Below, one piece after another: positions 1 through 7,418 of a DNA stretch of 40,351 nt. This stretch comes from an uncultured Bacteroidota bacterium (lineage in GTDB: Bacteria > Bacteroidota > Bacteroidia > Flavobacteriales > Flavobacteriaceae): the NCBI GenBank assembly GCA_903839195.1, contig CAIMBK010000061.1, positions 1 through 40,351 of the forward strand. The letters are read 5' to 3'. The stretch's first letter is position 1, and the number at the start of each line of letters is the position of its first letter. A model generated the notes under the pieces. That model did not search any database. It was not told where the DNA came from and saw only the letters and a program-made list of their open reading frames with translations. The translations under genes and the position numbers were made by a program.

Positions 1-993
1 CACAGAGAATTTCATGATCCAAATGTCGTTCAAGTTTCCACTTTGCTTTCCATAAAAACAGGAGGTTGCCCAGAAGATTGTGGTTATTGTCCCCAAGCTG
101 CTCGTTATCACACCGATATTGAAGGTAATGATTTAATGTCGGTAAGTCAAGTAAAAGCACAAGCTTTACGCGCAAAATCAAGTGGTTCTTCGCGAGTTTG
201 TATGGGTGCCGCATGGCGAAATGTAAAAGACGGACCTGAATTTGATCAAGTTTTAGAAATGGTGCGCACCATTAATAAATTGGATATGGAAGTTTGTTGT
301 ACGCTAGGAATGATTACCGAAAACCAAGCCCATCGACTTGCAGAAGCTGGTTTATATGCCTATAATCACAATTTAGATACCTCTGAAGAATATTATAAAG
401 AAGTAATTTCTACTCGCGGATTTGAAGACCGTTTAGAAACCATCGAAAACGTTCGTAAAACCAATGTAACGGTTTGTAGCGGCGGCATTATCGGAATGGG
501 AGAAAGTATTGAAGACCGCGCCGGAATGCTAGTAGCGCTTTCTACATTAAATCCACAACCCGAATCGGTGCCAATAAACGCGCTAGTTGCCGTGGAAGGA
601 ACACCGATGGAAGAAGAAAAACCAGTCGAAATTTGGGAAATGATTCGTATGGTGGCAACCACCAGAATTATCATGCCCGAAACCCAAGTGCGACTTTCTG
701 CAGGAAGAACGAACATGAGTCGCGAAGGACAAGCCATGTGTTTCTTTGCAGGAGCCAATTCTATTTTTGCAGGTGATAAATTACTTACAACCCCAAATCC
801 CGATGTAAATGAAGACATGAAAATGTTCGAAACTTTGGGTTTAATAGCACAGAAACCTTTTATCAAAATAATGCAGCCCAAAACGGTTGAAGCTGCCGAT
901 TCGCAATTTCAATCTTTAGGTGAAAAACCAAAATGGACCCGACCGGAACACAAAATTGAAAGAAACTTAGAAGCTTCAGGAAAGAAAAAATAA
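1..993 (+). CDS. bioB: Biotin synthase BioB (5' end missing)
   Basis: Radical SAM enzyme that inserts sulfur into dethiobiotin, the last step of biotin synthesis, in the cytoplasm. The frame is open from the first base (HREFHDPNVVQ...), so the gene begins upstream of the window; roughly the first 35-50 residues are missing. The ORF-track start at 43 is only an internal TTG. The [4Fe-4S]/SAM motif CPEDCGYC is intact near the visible N-terminus, followed by the family stretches CMGAAWR, YNHNLDTS and the C-terminal AGRTNMS and CFFAGANSIF blocks, which hold ligands of the [2Fe-2S] cluster and substrate. The other biotin genes (bioF, bioD, bioA) lie 2-5 kb downstream on the opposite strand. A strong terminator follows at 1013-1040. 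Identification is very secure. Confidence 0.97.
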   Translation, partial: HREFHDPNVVQVSTLLSIKTGGCPEDCGYCPQAARYHTDIEGNDLMSVSQVKAQALRAKSSGSSRVCMGAAWRNVKDGPEFDQVLEMVRTINKLDMEVCCTLGMITENQAHRLAEAGLYAYNHNLDTSEEYYKEVISTRGFEDRLETIENVRKTNVTVCSGGIIGMGESIEDRAGMLVALSTLNPQPESVPINALVAVEGTPMEEEKPVEIWEMIRMVATTRIIMPETQVRLSAGRTNMSREGQAMCFFAGANSIFAGDKLLTTPNPDVNEDMKMFETLGLIAQKPFIKIMQPKTVEAADSQFQSLGEKPKWTRPEHKIERNLEASGKKK

Positions 994-1012
994 TTTCCTA
1001 TCGTATAAAAAC

Positions 1013-1040
1013 AAATCCCGAAACCAATCGGGATTTTTTT
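1013..1040 (+). terminator. Rho-independent terminator after bioB
   Basis: A perfect 9-bp stem AAATCCCGA / TCGGGATTT (1013-1021 and 1028-1036) with a 6-nt loop runs into seven T residues (1034-1040). It lies 19 bases after the bioB stop and before recX, so recX probably has its own promoter. Confidence 0.9.
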
Positions 1041-1073
1041 ATCTTTAGCTTTTAAAATATATGATTTTCTCAC

Positions 1074-1556
1074 ATGGATAAAAAGAAATCTACTTATTGT
1101 TCTTTGGAAGAAGCCACGCAAAAACTCGAATATTATTGCAGCTATCAAGACCGCTGCCATAAAGAAGTCGAGGAAAAATTGCGTTCTTTGAATATGATTT
1201 CGCAAGCATCCGAGCAAATAATTGGGCATTTGATCGAGCATAATTTTCTCAATGAAGAACGATTTGCTTGTAGTTTTGCGCGGGGAAAACACCGCATCAA
1301 GCATTGGGGAAAAATCAGAATTATCAACGAATTGAAGTTTCGAAAAATCTCGAAATACAACATCGATTCTGCCTTAAAAGAAATTAGTTTAGAAGAATAT
1401 TCAACAACATTTCACCAACTTTCCGAACGCCATTGGGAATCAATTAATGAAAGAAATTTGAACAAAAAGAAAAAGAAATTTTGCGATTTTTTACTCCGAA
1501 AAGGATTTGAAAGTCAATTAATTTATGAGAAAATGAACGATTTAATTAGAGAATAA
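1074..1556 (+). CDS. recX: Regulatory protein RecX
   Basis: Small, helical, basic protein of 160 residues, the usual length for RecX, which binds RecA filaments and limits recombinase activity. The three-helix repeats are recognisable: YCSYQDRCHKEVEEKL near residues 21-36, LIEHNFLNEERFACSFARGKHRIKHWGKIRI near 53-83 and FLLRKGFESQLIYEKM near the C-terminus. It follows bioB in the same direction but is separated from it by a terminator. The sequence TATCTTTA at 1040-1047 is one base off the -7 consensus and could be its promoter. Its stop codon directly abuts the stop of the convergent ketoacyl synthase gene with no spacer. recA is not in the window. Confidence 0.88.
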   Translation: MDKKKSTYCSLEEATQKLEYYCSYQDRCHKEVEEKLRSLNMISQASEQIIGHLIEHNFLNEERFACSFARGKHRIKHWGKIRIINELKFRKISKYNIDSALKEISLEEYSTTFHQLSERHWESINERNLNKKKKKFCDFLLRKGFESQLIYEKMNDLIRE

Positions 1557-2714
1557 TTACGCTTTTGACAATAAAATACTCACGGCATTTCCGCCAAAAC
1601 CAACCGCATTAACCAATACTTTTCGGATCGATTTCACTTCCGATTTCACTTCCGTAAATGGAACTCCGACAAATTGATTGTGTTGCATCATAAGAATCGC
1701 CATTTCAATACTCAACATTCCTGAAGCGCCAAAAGTGTGTCCGATTTTCCATTTATTGGTCGTCAATAATGGAAGGTTTTCGCCAAACACTTTTTGGATG
1801 GCTTTCCATTCGGTTAAATCGCCCGTTTTGGTTCCTGGCGCGTGCATCACGATGACGTCAACGTCTTCCAAACGAGTATTTTGTAAAGCCATTTTCATCG
1901 ATTTTTGAAAACAATCGGCTTCGGCTGAAATCGAAATATTGTGTTCTAAAATTTCGGTGGCGAAACCAAAACCGTCAATGTAAGCAAGTGCCTTTTGCTT
2001 TTCTCCTTTTTCCAAACAACAAACGGCGGCGCCTTCTCCTAATATTAAGGTGTTTTTCTTTTTATCAAAATCCATTGCCCGACAAGGAAAAGCTTCGTTT
2101 TCATTGGCATAAATTTTTAAGGCTTTCATCTGCGCAACTGTAAAATCAGTGATTGGCGCCTCGCTACCGCCCACCAAAAACTTATCGGCCATTCCCGACC
2201 GAAGCCACGCAACGCCGTTTAAAACCGCATGCAACGCCGTTGAACAAGTAATAGAATGGGAAATTTCTGGCCCTTGACTTTGTAAATCATGAGCAACCCA
2301 AGAAGAAATATTTCCAAGAGTTGTGGTTGGAGAAGCTAAAGTTTGGGCTTTTCCTGTTTTTAAAAAAGTATCATAATGCTTTTCAAATAATTGGGTGGCG
2401 CCTCGAGAAGATCCAATATTAATTCCGAAGGAATCCTCCGATTTCCAGCCTGCCATTTCAATTGCTTTTCGAGAAGCCAAAATGGCAAATAACACAGAAT
2501 TATCTAGCGATTTGTATTTGGAATCCGATTTTTTTAGGGTTTCAATTTCTTGTTTTGAAATAGCGTCCAATGGCGCGCCAAATGCCGATTGGGAGTCAAA
2601 ATCAATTTCCTTAAAAAAATGCTGATCCGATTGGATGTTTTCCCAAATAGCGTTAGCATTGTTTCCTAAAGGCGAAATAGAAGCTATGGAAGTAATGGCG
2701 ATTTTTGAATTCAA
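1557..2714 (-). CDS. Beta-ketoacyl synthase-like protein in the biotin operon
   Basis: Thiolase-fold protein of 385 residues related to FabF/FabB condensing enzymes, which extend acyl chains by decarboxylative condensation on acyl carrier protein. The nucleophile Cys157 is present (SITCSTALHAV), as is the second active-site histidine His326 (IGHTFGASG). The first histidine motif, normally NAHGTST in FabF, reads HAPGTKT here: aligned on the GT, the catalytic His position is Pro and a His sits two residues earlier (His291). The start is a TTG (2712-2714); no ATG lies between it and an upstream in-frame stop, and the N-terminus then matches the family (ITSIASISPLG). It is the last gene of the bioF-bioD-bioA reverse cluster. 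No bioC or bioH is visible, so a role in making the pimeloyl chain is a reasonable inference but is not shown by the sequence. Confidence 0.8.
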   Translation of the reverse strand: MNSKIAITSIASISPLGNNANAIWENIQSDQHFFKEIDFDSQSAFGAPLDAISKQEIETLKKSDSKYKSLDNSVLFAILASRKAIEMAGWKSEDSFGINIGSSRGATQLFEKHYDTFLKTGKAQTLASPTTTLGNISSWVAHDLQSQGPEISHSITCSTALHAVLNGVAWLRSGMADKFLVGGSEAPITDFTVAQMKALKIYANENEAFPCRAMDFDKKKNTLILGEGAAVCCLEKGEKQKALAYIDGFGFATEILEHNISISAEADCFQKSMKMALQNTRLEDVDVIVMHAPGTKTGDLTEWKAIQKVFGENLPLLTTNKWKIGHTFGASGMLSIEMAILMMQHNQFVGVPFTEVKSEVKSIRKVLVNAVGFGGNAVSILLSKA

Positions 2715-2822
2715 TTTCTTATTTGTTTTGGATTACAAAGGTCGCAAAGTTTTTAGTTAATTGGGAATTATAAATTGTGAAATATTGGAAACCGAATCAT
2801 TTTATTTATTCCAATTAAATGA

Positions 2823-4118
2823 TTAAATGATTTCAAATGCGTTTTCAATAACAGCATAAACTTTATTCAATTGTTCGTCAGAAATAATATAAGGCGGCAA
2901 AATGTAAACGATATTTCCAACTGGTCTTAAAACAATTCCATTTTCGATAAAAAAATCATAGAGTTGGTTGCGCAAATTTCCATAATACGCTTCTTGATTT
3001 TCGGATTTAATTTCTAAAGCAAAAATAACTCCGCGCACACGAGTGGTGGCGACTTTTGGATGGTTTTTTATATGATTTTGAAAAACTAAATGTTTTTGAT
3101 GGATTCTATTGATGTTGAGTTGCATTTCTGGTGTTTGCAATAATTCTAAACTTGCCAAAGCCGCTGCGCATCCAGTTGGATTTGCAGTAAAAGTGTGGCC
3201 ATGAAAAAGCGCTTTATTGATATCGTCATCATAAAATCCTTCAAAAATGGCATTAGTAAAAGTGGTAATTGCCATCGGAATTGTGCCACCCGTTAAGGCT
3301 TTTGACAAGCAAATCATGTCAGGTTGGGTTTTCAAATAATCGCAAGCAAAGGTTTTTCCCGTTTTTCCGAAACCAGTCATGACTTCATCGGCAATGGTTA
3401 GCACCTTATTTTCCTGACAAATTCGAATTAATTCATCCAAGGATTCCGGTTCGTACATGACCATTCCTGCGGCGCCTTGAACTAAGGGTTCGAAAATAAA
3501 TCCAGCACAATTGTTGTTATTTATCGCATTTCGCAAAGCCAAAAAACTCGCTTCTTCTTGTCCTTTTATTGGCACCGGAATCCGAACAACGTCAATAAAC
3601 ATGCCCTCAAAAGCTTGCGTATAAAACGAAATTCCACTGGCCGCCATGGCCGCAAAAGTATCGCCGTGAAACGCGTTTTCAAAAGCAATTAATGTTGTTT
3701 TTTGTTCGTTTTTATTATAAAAAAATTGAAAAGCTACTTTTATTGCCACTTCCACCGCGGTCGAACCATTGTCGGAAAAGAAAATCTTGTTTTGGTTTTT
3801 TGGTAAAATTTCGAGCAATTTTTCAGATAAAACTACAGCAGGTTCATGCGTAAATCCGCCAAACAAAACATGTTCTAATGTGGTTAATTGTTTGTAAATG
3901 GCATCGGCGATAAACCGATTGGAATGCCCGAACGGATTGACCCACCAAGACGCAATGGCATCAATATATTCTTTGCCGTTTTCATCCCAAAGTAACGCGC
4001 CTTCTCCTTTTACGATTGCAATCGGCGGTTTGGACGTTTTATGTTGCGTATAAGGATGCCAAATGTTTTGGCTGTCTCTTTCGGTTAAGTTCATATTATT
4101 GAAATTGATTTTTGCCAT
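2823..4118 (-). CDS. bioA: Adenosylmethionine-8-amino-7-oxononanoate aminotransferase BioA
   Basis: PLP-dependent class III aminotransferase of 431 residues that converts KAPA to DAPA, using SAM as amino donor. Family marks are WHPYTQ near the N-terminus, the substrate-site segment ASWWVNPFGH, the cofactor stretch SDNGSTAVEVAIK, the aspartate in IADEVMTGFGKTG, and the PLP lysine in CLSKALTGG. The segment HGHTFTANPTGCAAALAS is also typical. The start at 4118 leaves 2 bases after the bioD stop; a second ATG eight codons later (MNLTERDSQNIWHPYTQ) is an equally possible start. It is co-transcribed with bioD upstream and probably with the ketoacyl synthase gene 108 bases downstream. Confidence 0.96.
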   Translation of the reverse strand: MAKINFNNMNLTERDSQNIWHPYTQHKTSKPPIAIVKGEGALLWDENGKEYIDAIASWWVNPFGHSNRFIADAIYKQLTTLEHVLFGGFTHEPAVVLSEKLLEILPKNQNKIFFSDNGSTAVEVAIKVAFQFFYNKNEQKTTLIAFENAFHGDTFAAMAASGISFYTQAFEGMFIDVVRIPVPIKGQEEASFLALRNAINNNNCAGFIFEPLVQGAAGMVMYEPESLDELIRICQENKVLTIADEVMTGFGKTGKTFACDYLKTQPDMICLSKALTGGTIPMAITTFTNAIFEGFYDDDINKALFHGHTFTANPTGCAAALASLELLQTPEMQLNINRIHQKHLVFQNHIKNHPKVATTRVRGVIFALEIKSENQEAYYGNLRNQLYDFFIENGIVLRPVGNIVYILPPYIISDEQLNKVYAVIENAFEII

Positions 4119-4120
4119 TG

Positions 4121-4741
4121 CTATTGAAGTTCTAACAAATTCTCTCTAAACAAATCGGCGTATTCAGAAATTACATTTTGGTCAAAATACGGTTCGTTTT
4201 CGATTCTTCCAATGCATTTTAAACCTGTTTTATTTAAAATAATGGTTTCGGTAGCGGTGTTTTCATCACCATTAAAAATAATTCCAGCAATGTTAATTTT
4301 TCTATTTTTTAATGCTTCAATGGTCAATAAAGTGTGGTTAATACTGCCTAAATAATGACGCGAAACAATAATCACTTTATAATCAGGCTGAATTAAATCA
4401 ATAACCAAATCGGTATTGTTTAAAGGGACAAAAACGCCACCCGCTCCTTCAATTACAAGATGATTCGTTGTTTTTGGTTCAATTATGTTTTTTAAATCTA
4501 TTGTAATTCCATCCAATTCTGCAGCCAAATGCGGACTTGCAGGCGTATTAAATTGATACGAATTTGGAAAAATTATCGACTTTGGATTTGTGATTTTTGA
4601 CTTAATAAAATGACTATCGGAATTATCCAAATCTCCGGCTTGAATGGGTTTCCAATAATCGGCTTCCAGCGCTTCAGTTATTATGGCAGAAGCGATGGTT
4701 TTTCCCACATCGGTTGATATTCCTGTTATAAATAGTTTCAT
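4121..4741 (-). CDS. bioD: ATP-dependent dethiobiotin synthetase BioD
   Basis: Cytoplasmic P-loop enzyme of 206 residues that closes the ureido ring of dethiobiotin from DAPA, CO2 and ATP. The phosphate-binding loop is at the N-terminus (ITGISTDVGKT), followed by the substrate segment YWKPIQAG and the conserved EGAGGVFVPL. Length is close to the usual 210-230 residues. It sits between bioF and bioA on the reverse strand, so the gene order follows the pathway (BioF, BioA and BioD substrates). The 69-base gap to bioF carries a short palindrome and repeated GCAAAGTT words, annotated separately. Confidence 0.95.
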   Translation of the reverse strand: MKLFITGISTDVGKTIASAIITEALEADYWKPIQAGDLDNSDSHFIKSKITNPKSIIFPNSYQFNTPASPHLAAELDGITIDLKNIIEPKTTNHLVIEGAGGVFVPLNNTDLVIDLIQPDYKVIIVSRHYLGSINHTLLTIEALKNRKINIAGIIFNGDENTATETIILNKTGLKCIGRIENEPYFDQNVISEYADLFRENLLELQ

Positions 4742-4756
4742 TTTGATTATTTAACC

Positions 4757-4789
4757 GCAAAGTTCGGAAAGAATTTGCAAAGTTTGCAA
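4757..4789. repeat. GCAAAGTT direct repeats and 15-bp palindrome between bioF and bioD
   Basis: Two copies of GCAAAGTT lie exactly 20 bases apart (4757 and 4777). The second is embedded in a perfect palindrome, TTGCAAA-G-TTTGCAA (4775-4789). The same octamer occurs once more in the spacer between bioA and the ketoacyl synthase gene (2744-2751). It could be an operator, a processing site, or a remnant of a dispersed intergenic repeat; the sequence alone does not decide. Confidence 0.5.
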
Positions 4790-4810
4790 GGTAATTGAAT
4801 TTAATATTGA

Positions 4811-5965
4811 TTAGAAAACCAAAGCGGAAAGTAGTTTCAATACTTCGGAGATTTCTTCCTTGGAATTAAAACTATGCAAACAAAATCGCAAACGTTCTTG
4901 GCCTTCGGGAACGGTGGGAGAAAGAATCGCTTTTACATCGAACCCTTTTTCTTGAAGCTGATTAGCAATGGTTTTTACGTTTTCATTTCCAGGAATAATA
5001 GCGCATTGAATTGCCGATTTACTTCTTACAAAAATAGGTTTTAATCCCAAAAGATTCTTTTCTTGGTTGAAATGAATAATGTTTTCTCGTAGGTTTTCAA
5101 GGGCTATTTTTTCGGTTTCCAAATGCTGATAGGCCACTAAAATTGTGGCAACCGAATGCGGTGAAAGTCCCGTTGTATAAATAAAACTTCGAGCAAAATT
5201 TACCAAATAATCCGATAATTTTTGATTGCCCAAAATGGCTGCTCCGTGACAACCCAATCCTTTTCCGAAAGTCACAATTCGAGCAAAAACGAAATCTTGT
5301 AAATGCAACATTTGAATAACTCCTTGTCCATTTTGGCCAAAAACGCCCAAAGCATGGGCTTCATCAACCACTAAATGGCAATGGTATTTTTCGGATATTT
5401 TTACTAATTCCTCTAAATTGGGGCAATCGCCATCCATTGAAAAAACACTTTCGGTTACGATAAAAATGGTTGTTGGTTGTTGGTTATCGGTTGATAGTTT
5501 AAGAAGTAATCGTTCTAAATCTTCGAAATCGTTGTGTTTGAATTTGTAGGATTTGGCGTTCGAAAGTTGAATTCCGTCCCGAATGGAAGCGTGTGATAAT
5601 TCATCAAACAAAATCAAATCGCCTTTTTGTGGCACGGTGCTAAAAAATCCAACATTGGCATCGTAGCCCGAATTGAAAATTAAGGCACTTTCTACTTGGT
5701 GGAATTTTGCAATATGATTCTCTGCTTCTTGGTATGTTTTATGATTACCAGACAATAATCTAGAGCCGGTGGCGCCGTTTTGAATAATTTTATTTTCAAT
5801 TAAATAGGAATGCGTTTCATGGAAAATAGCTTCCGATTTCGCAAAACCTATGTAATCATTGGAAGCAAAATCGATTCGATTATTGGGCAAAGCCAGTTTC
5901 CTCAAGGAATTGTTTTCAATTCGTTGTTCTAATTTAGAAGTTAGTGCTTTTGGAAATTGTTTCAT
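4811..5965 (-). CDS. bioF: 8-amino-7-oxononanoate synthase BioF
   Basis: PLP-dependent alpha-oxoamine synthase of 384 residues that condenses pimeloyl thioester with L-alanine to give KAPA, the first committed step of the ring-forming half of the pathway. Recognisable segments are FASNDYIGFAKS, GATGSRLLSGNH, the cofactor residues in FDELSHASIRDG, VVDEAHALGVFG, and the PLP lysine in TFGKGLGCHGAA. It is the first gene of the reverse biotin cluster and diverges from the DUF2975 operon across a 124-base gap. A TACTTTTG box lies only six bases before the ATG, implying an almost leaderless mRNA if used. Confidence 0.95.
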   Translation of the reverse strand: MKQFPKALTSKLEQRIENNSLRKLALPNNRIDFASNDYIGFAKSEAIFHETHSYLIENKIIQNGATGSRLLSGNHKTYQEAENHIAKFHQVESALIFNSGYDANVGFFSTVPQKGDLILFDELSHASIRDGIQLSNAKSYKFKHNDFEDLERLLLKLSTDNQQPTTIFIVTESVFSMDGDCPNLEELVKISEKYHCHLVVDEAHALGVFGQNGQGVIQMLHLQDFVFARIVTFGKGLGCHGAAILGNQKLSDYLVNFARSFIYTTGLSPHSVATILVAYQHLETEKIALENLRENIIHFNQEKNLLGLKPIFVRSKSAIQCAIIPGNENVKTIANQLQEKGFDVKAILSPTVPEGQERLRFCLHSFNSKEEISEVLKLLSALVF

Positions 5966-5971
5966 AGGCTA

Positions 5972-5979
5972 CAAAAGTA
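5972..5979 (-). promoter_or_regulatory. Candidate -7 box for bioF
   Basis: On the reverse strand the sequence reads TACTTTTG, matching the Bacteroidota -7 consensus TAnnTTTG, with its last base seven positions before the A of the bioF ATG. No convincing TTTG -33 element is seen at the usual spacing, so confidence is moderate. Confidence 0.45.
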
Positions 5980-6014
5980 AGCAACTTTTATTTGTTGGTA
6001 TTTATTGATTTAAC

Positions 6015-6044
6015 ATTGTTTTATAGTAATTTATTATTGTTTAT
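6015..6044 (+). repeat. Spaced direct repeats in the DUF2975 promoter region (possible operator)
   Basis: ATTGTTTTAT (6015-6024) and ATTGTTTAT (6036-6044) are near-identical and start 21 bases apart, about two helical turns. They overlap the -33 element of the DUF2975 operon. An outer inverted pair TATTGAT (6003-6009) / ATCAATA (6043-6049) is also present. The operon encodes its own HTH regulator, so autoregulation is plausible, but the region is AT-rich and chance matches are likely. Confidence 0.3.
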
Positions 6045-6064
6045 CAATAATTTTTATATATTTG
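6037..6064 (+). promoter_or_regulatory. Promoter of the DUF2975-HTH operon
   Basis: TTG (6037-6039), 17-base spacer, then TATATTTG (6057-6064), an exact match to the Bacteroidota -7 consensus TAnnTTTG. The box ends 25 bases before the ATG, giving a leader of about 20 nt like other promoters in this window. Confidence 0.65.
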
Positions 6065-6089
6065 TACCAAACTTTAAAACATTATTGTT

Positions 6090-6611
6090 ATGAAAAAATT
6101 ACCAAAATTAAAAATGTCATGGGATATTTTACTTAGCGTTTATACAATGCTTACTATCATTTCAACAGCATTGCTTTTGGTTGCACTCTTTTTTAACGAT
6201 TTGCCAAATATAAACTCTTTAATCGGAGAAAATAAAATCAGTGCTATCGACAATTATATTAGAATCTTAGTTGTTCTAATGGCGGTTGGCAATGTAATGT
6301 ACATCATAGTCCTATTTAAACTTAAAAAATTAATTGATTTGTTTATGAACAATCATTTTTTTACAAACGGCTCTATTAACTTACTCAAACAAATTGGGAG
6401 TTATCTAAGTTATTCTACTTTGCTTATATATATGCCGAGTTACCTCTACAATACCTTTATTAGCTTTGGGAACACAAGTGGAGTTTTCGCACAAAGTCTT
6501 AGCAAAACTGCATTCCTATTTTTTATATTACTAGGGGTGTTTTTCCTAATTTTAAGCTATATTTTTGAGGAAGCAAAAACGATAAAGGAAGAAAATGATT
6601 TAACAGTATAA
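6090..6611 (+). CDS. DUF2975 membrane protein (first of tandem pair)
   Basis: Integral membrane protein of 173 residues with four predicted hydrophobic segments (about residues 14-36, 55-78, 96-117 and 140-160). The C-terminus EEAKTIKEENDLTV matches the ending typical of DUF2975 proteins, which are commonly encoded directly upstream of a small YozG-like Cro/C1 regulator, as here. Biochemical function is unknown. The stop is three bases before the next ATG, so translation is probably coupled. A clear promoter lies just upstream. The call to the family is fairly secure from the topology, C-terminal signature and gene context together. Confidence 0.75.
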   Translation: MKKLPKLKMSWDILLSVYTMLTIISTALLLVALFFNDLPNINSLIGENKISAIDNYIRILVVLMAVGNVMYIIVLFKLKKLIDLFMNNHFFTNGSINLLKQIGSYLSYSTLLIYMPSYLYNTFISFGNTSGVFAQSLSKTAFLFFILLGVFFLILSYIFEEAKTIKEENDLTV

Positions 6612-6614
6612 ATT

Positions 6615-7154
6615 ATGAAAAGTAAATCAACTTACATTTTAAAAATATTAAACGTTATCTCTTGGATAGTTTTTATAGGACTTTGTATAAAGGCAGGTGC
6701 GCTTTTGTATTCCTATTGGGTAAGTATGTATCTCAACGAGATTGCCGCTAAAAACCTATATTTGGGATTGAATTTATTTCAATTAAAAAGTTTTAGCGAA
6801 GGAGATTACTCGGCATTAGTTTTATGTATTATTGCTATTACAATAGCACAAGCCTTACTATTTTATACCGTAATTCAAATTTTCCAAAAAATCAATTTCA
6901 TTAGTCCATTTCACGAGACCATAAGTAAATTGATAAATAAAATGAGTTTAATTTCTTTAATAATAGGGCTTTTGAGCGAATTAACTGTGGCTTACTCTGA
7001 AAGATTTAGCGGCAGAGGAATGGACTTTCCTCATTTGACTGAGTATATCGGGCTCGGAAGTGCTTTTCTGTTTTTTGCAGGGATATTGTATTTTATTTCA
7101 CATCTTTTTTTAAGAGGGATTGAACTTCAACAAGAAAACGAATTAACAATATAA
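6615..7154 (+). CDS. DUF2975 membrane protein (second of tandem pair)
   Basis: A second four-helix membrane protein of 179 residues, with hydrophobic segments near residues 11-34, 65-88, 111-128 and 146-165 and the same style of C-terminal tail (ELQQENELTI). It is clearly related in layout to its upstream neighbour but diverged in sequence, so the pair is an old rather than recent duplication. Only two bases separate its stop from the regulator's ATG. Whether the two proteins form a heteromeric complex, and what they sense or do, cannot be told from the sequence. Confidence 0.72.
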   Translation: MKSKSTYILKILNVISWIVFIGLCIKAGALLYSYWVSMYLNEIAAKNLYLGLNLFQLKSFSEGDYSALVLCIIAITIAQALLFYTVIQIFQKINFISPFHETISKLINKMSLISLIIGLLSELTVAYSERFSGRGMDFPHLTEYIGLGSAFLFFAGILYFISHLFLRGIELQQENELTI

Positions 7155-7156
7155 CT

Positions 7157-7378
7157 ATGGCAATCATTGTAAACCTTGATGTCATGCTTGCCAAAAGGAA
7201 AATGCGATCCAATGAATTAGCAGATCGAATTGGAATTACTACTGCAAATCTATCGATATTAAAAACAGGGAAAGCAAAAGCCATTCGGTTTTCGACTTTA
7301 GAAATGATTTGTAAAGTCTTAGAATGTCAGCCAGGTGATATAATGGAATATGTAAATGAAAAAGAAAAACCCTTTTAG
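7157..7378 (+). CDS. Cro/C1-type (YozG-like) transcriptional regulator
   Basis: A 73-residue protein that is essentially a single helix-turn-helix domain: MLAKRKMRSNELADRIGITTANLSILKTGKAKAIRFSTLEMICKVLECQPGDIMEY. This is the standard layout of the small XRE-family regulators paired with DUF2975 genes. It probably binds DNA as a dimer, and the likely target is its own operon promoter, where spaced ATTGTTT repeats occur. Its stop codon lies inside the stem of the downstream terminator hairpin. Confidence 0.85.
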   Translation: MAIIVNLDVMLAKRKMRSNELADRIGITTANLSILKTGKAKAIRFSTLEMICKVLECQPGDIMEYVNEKEKPF

Positions 7379-7397
7379 AGAAATTCTAAAAGGGTTT
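7367..7397. terminator. Bidirectional terminator between the HTH gene and atpC
   Basis: A perfect 13-bp stem, AAACCCTTTTAGA / TCTAAAAGGGTTT (7367-7379 and 7385-7397), with a 5-nt loop. The A-rich left and T-rich right flanks suit both strands, and it sits between two convergent genes. The stop codon of the HTH gene (7376-7378) is within the left arm. Confidence 0.85.
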
Positions 7398-7418
7398 CAA
7401 TCTTATTTGTTAAATGTT

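Noticed and set aside
393-881. 162-residue reverse ORF opposite bioB
   Set aside because: It lies fully inside bioB on the other strand and shows no recognisable domain; a shadow ORF.
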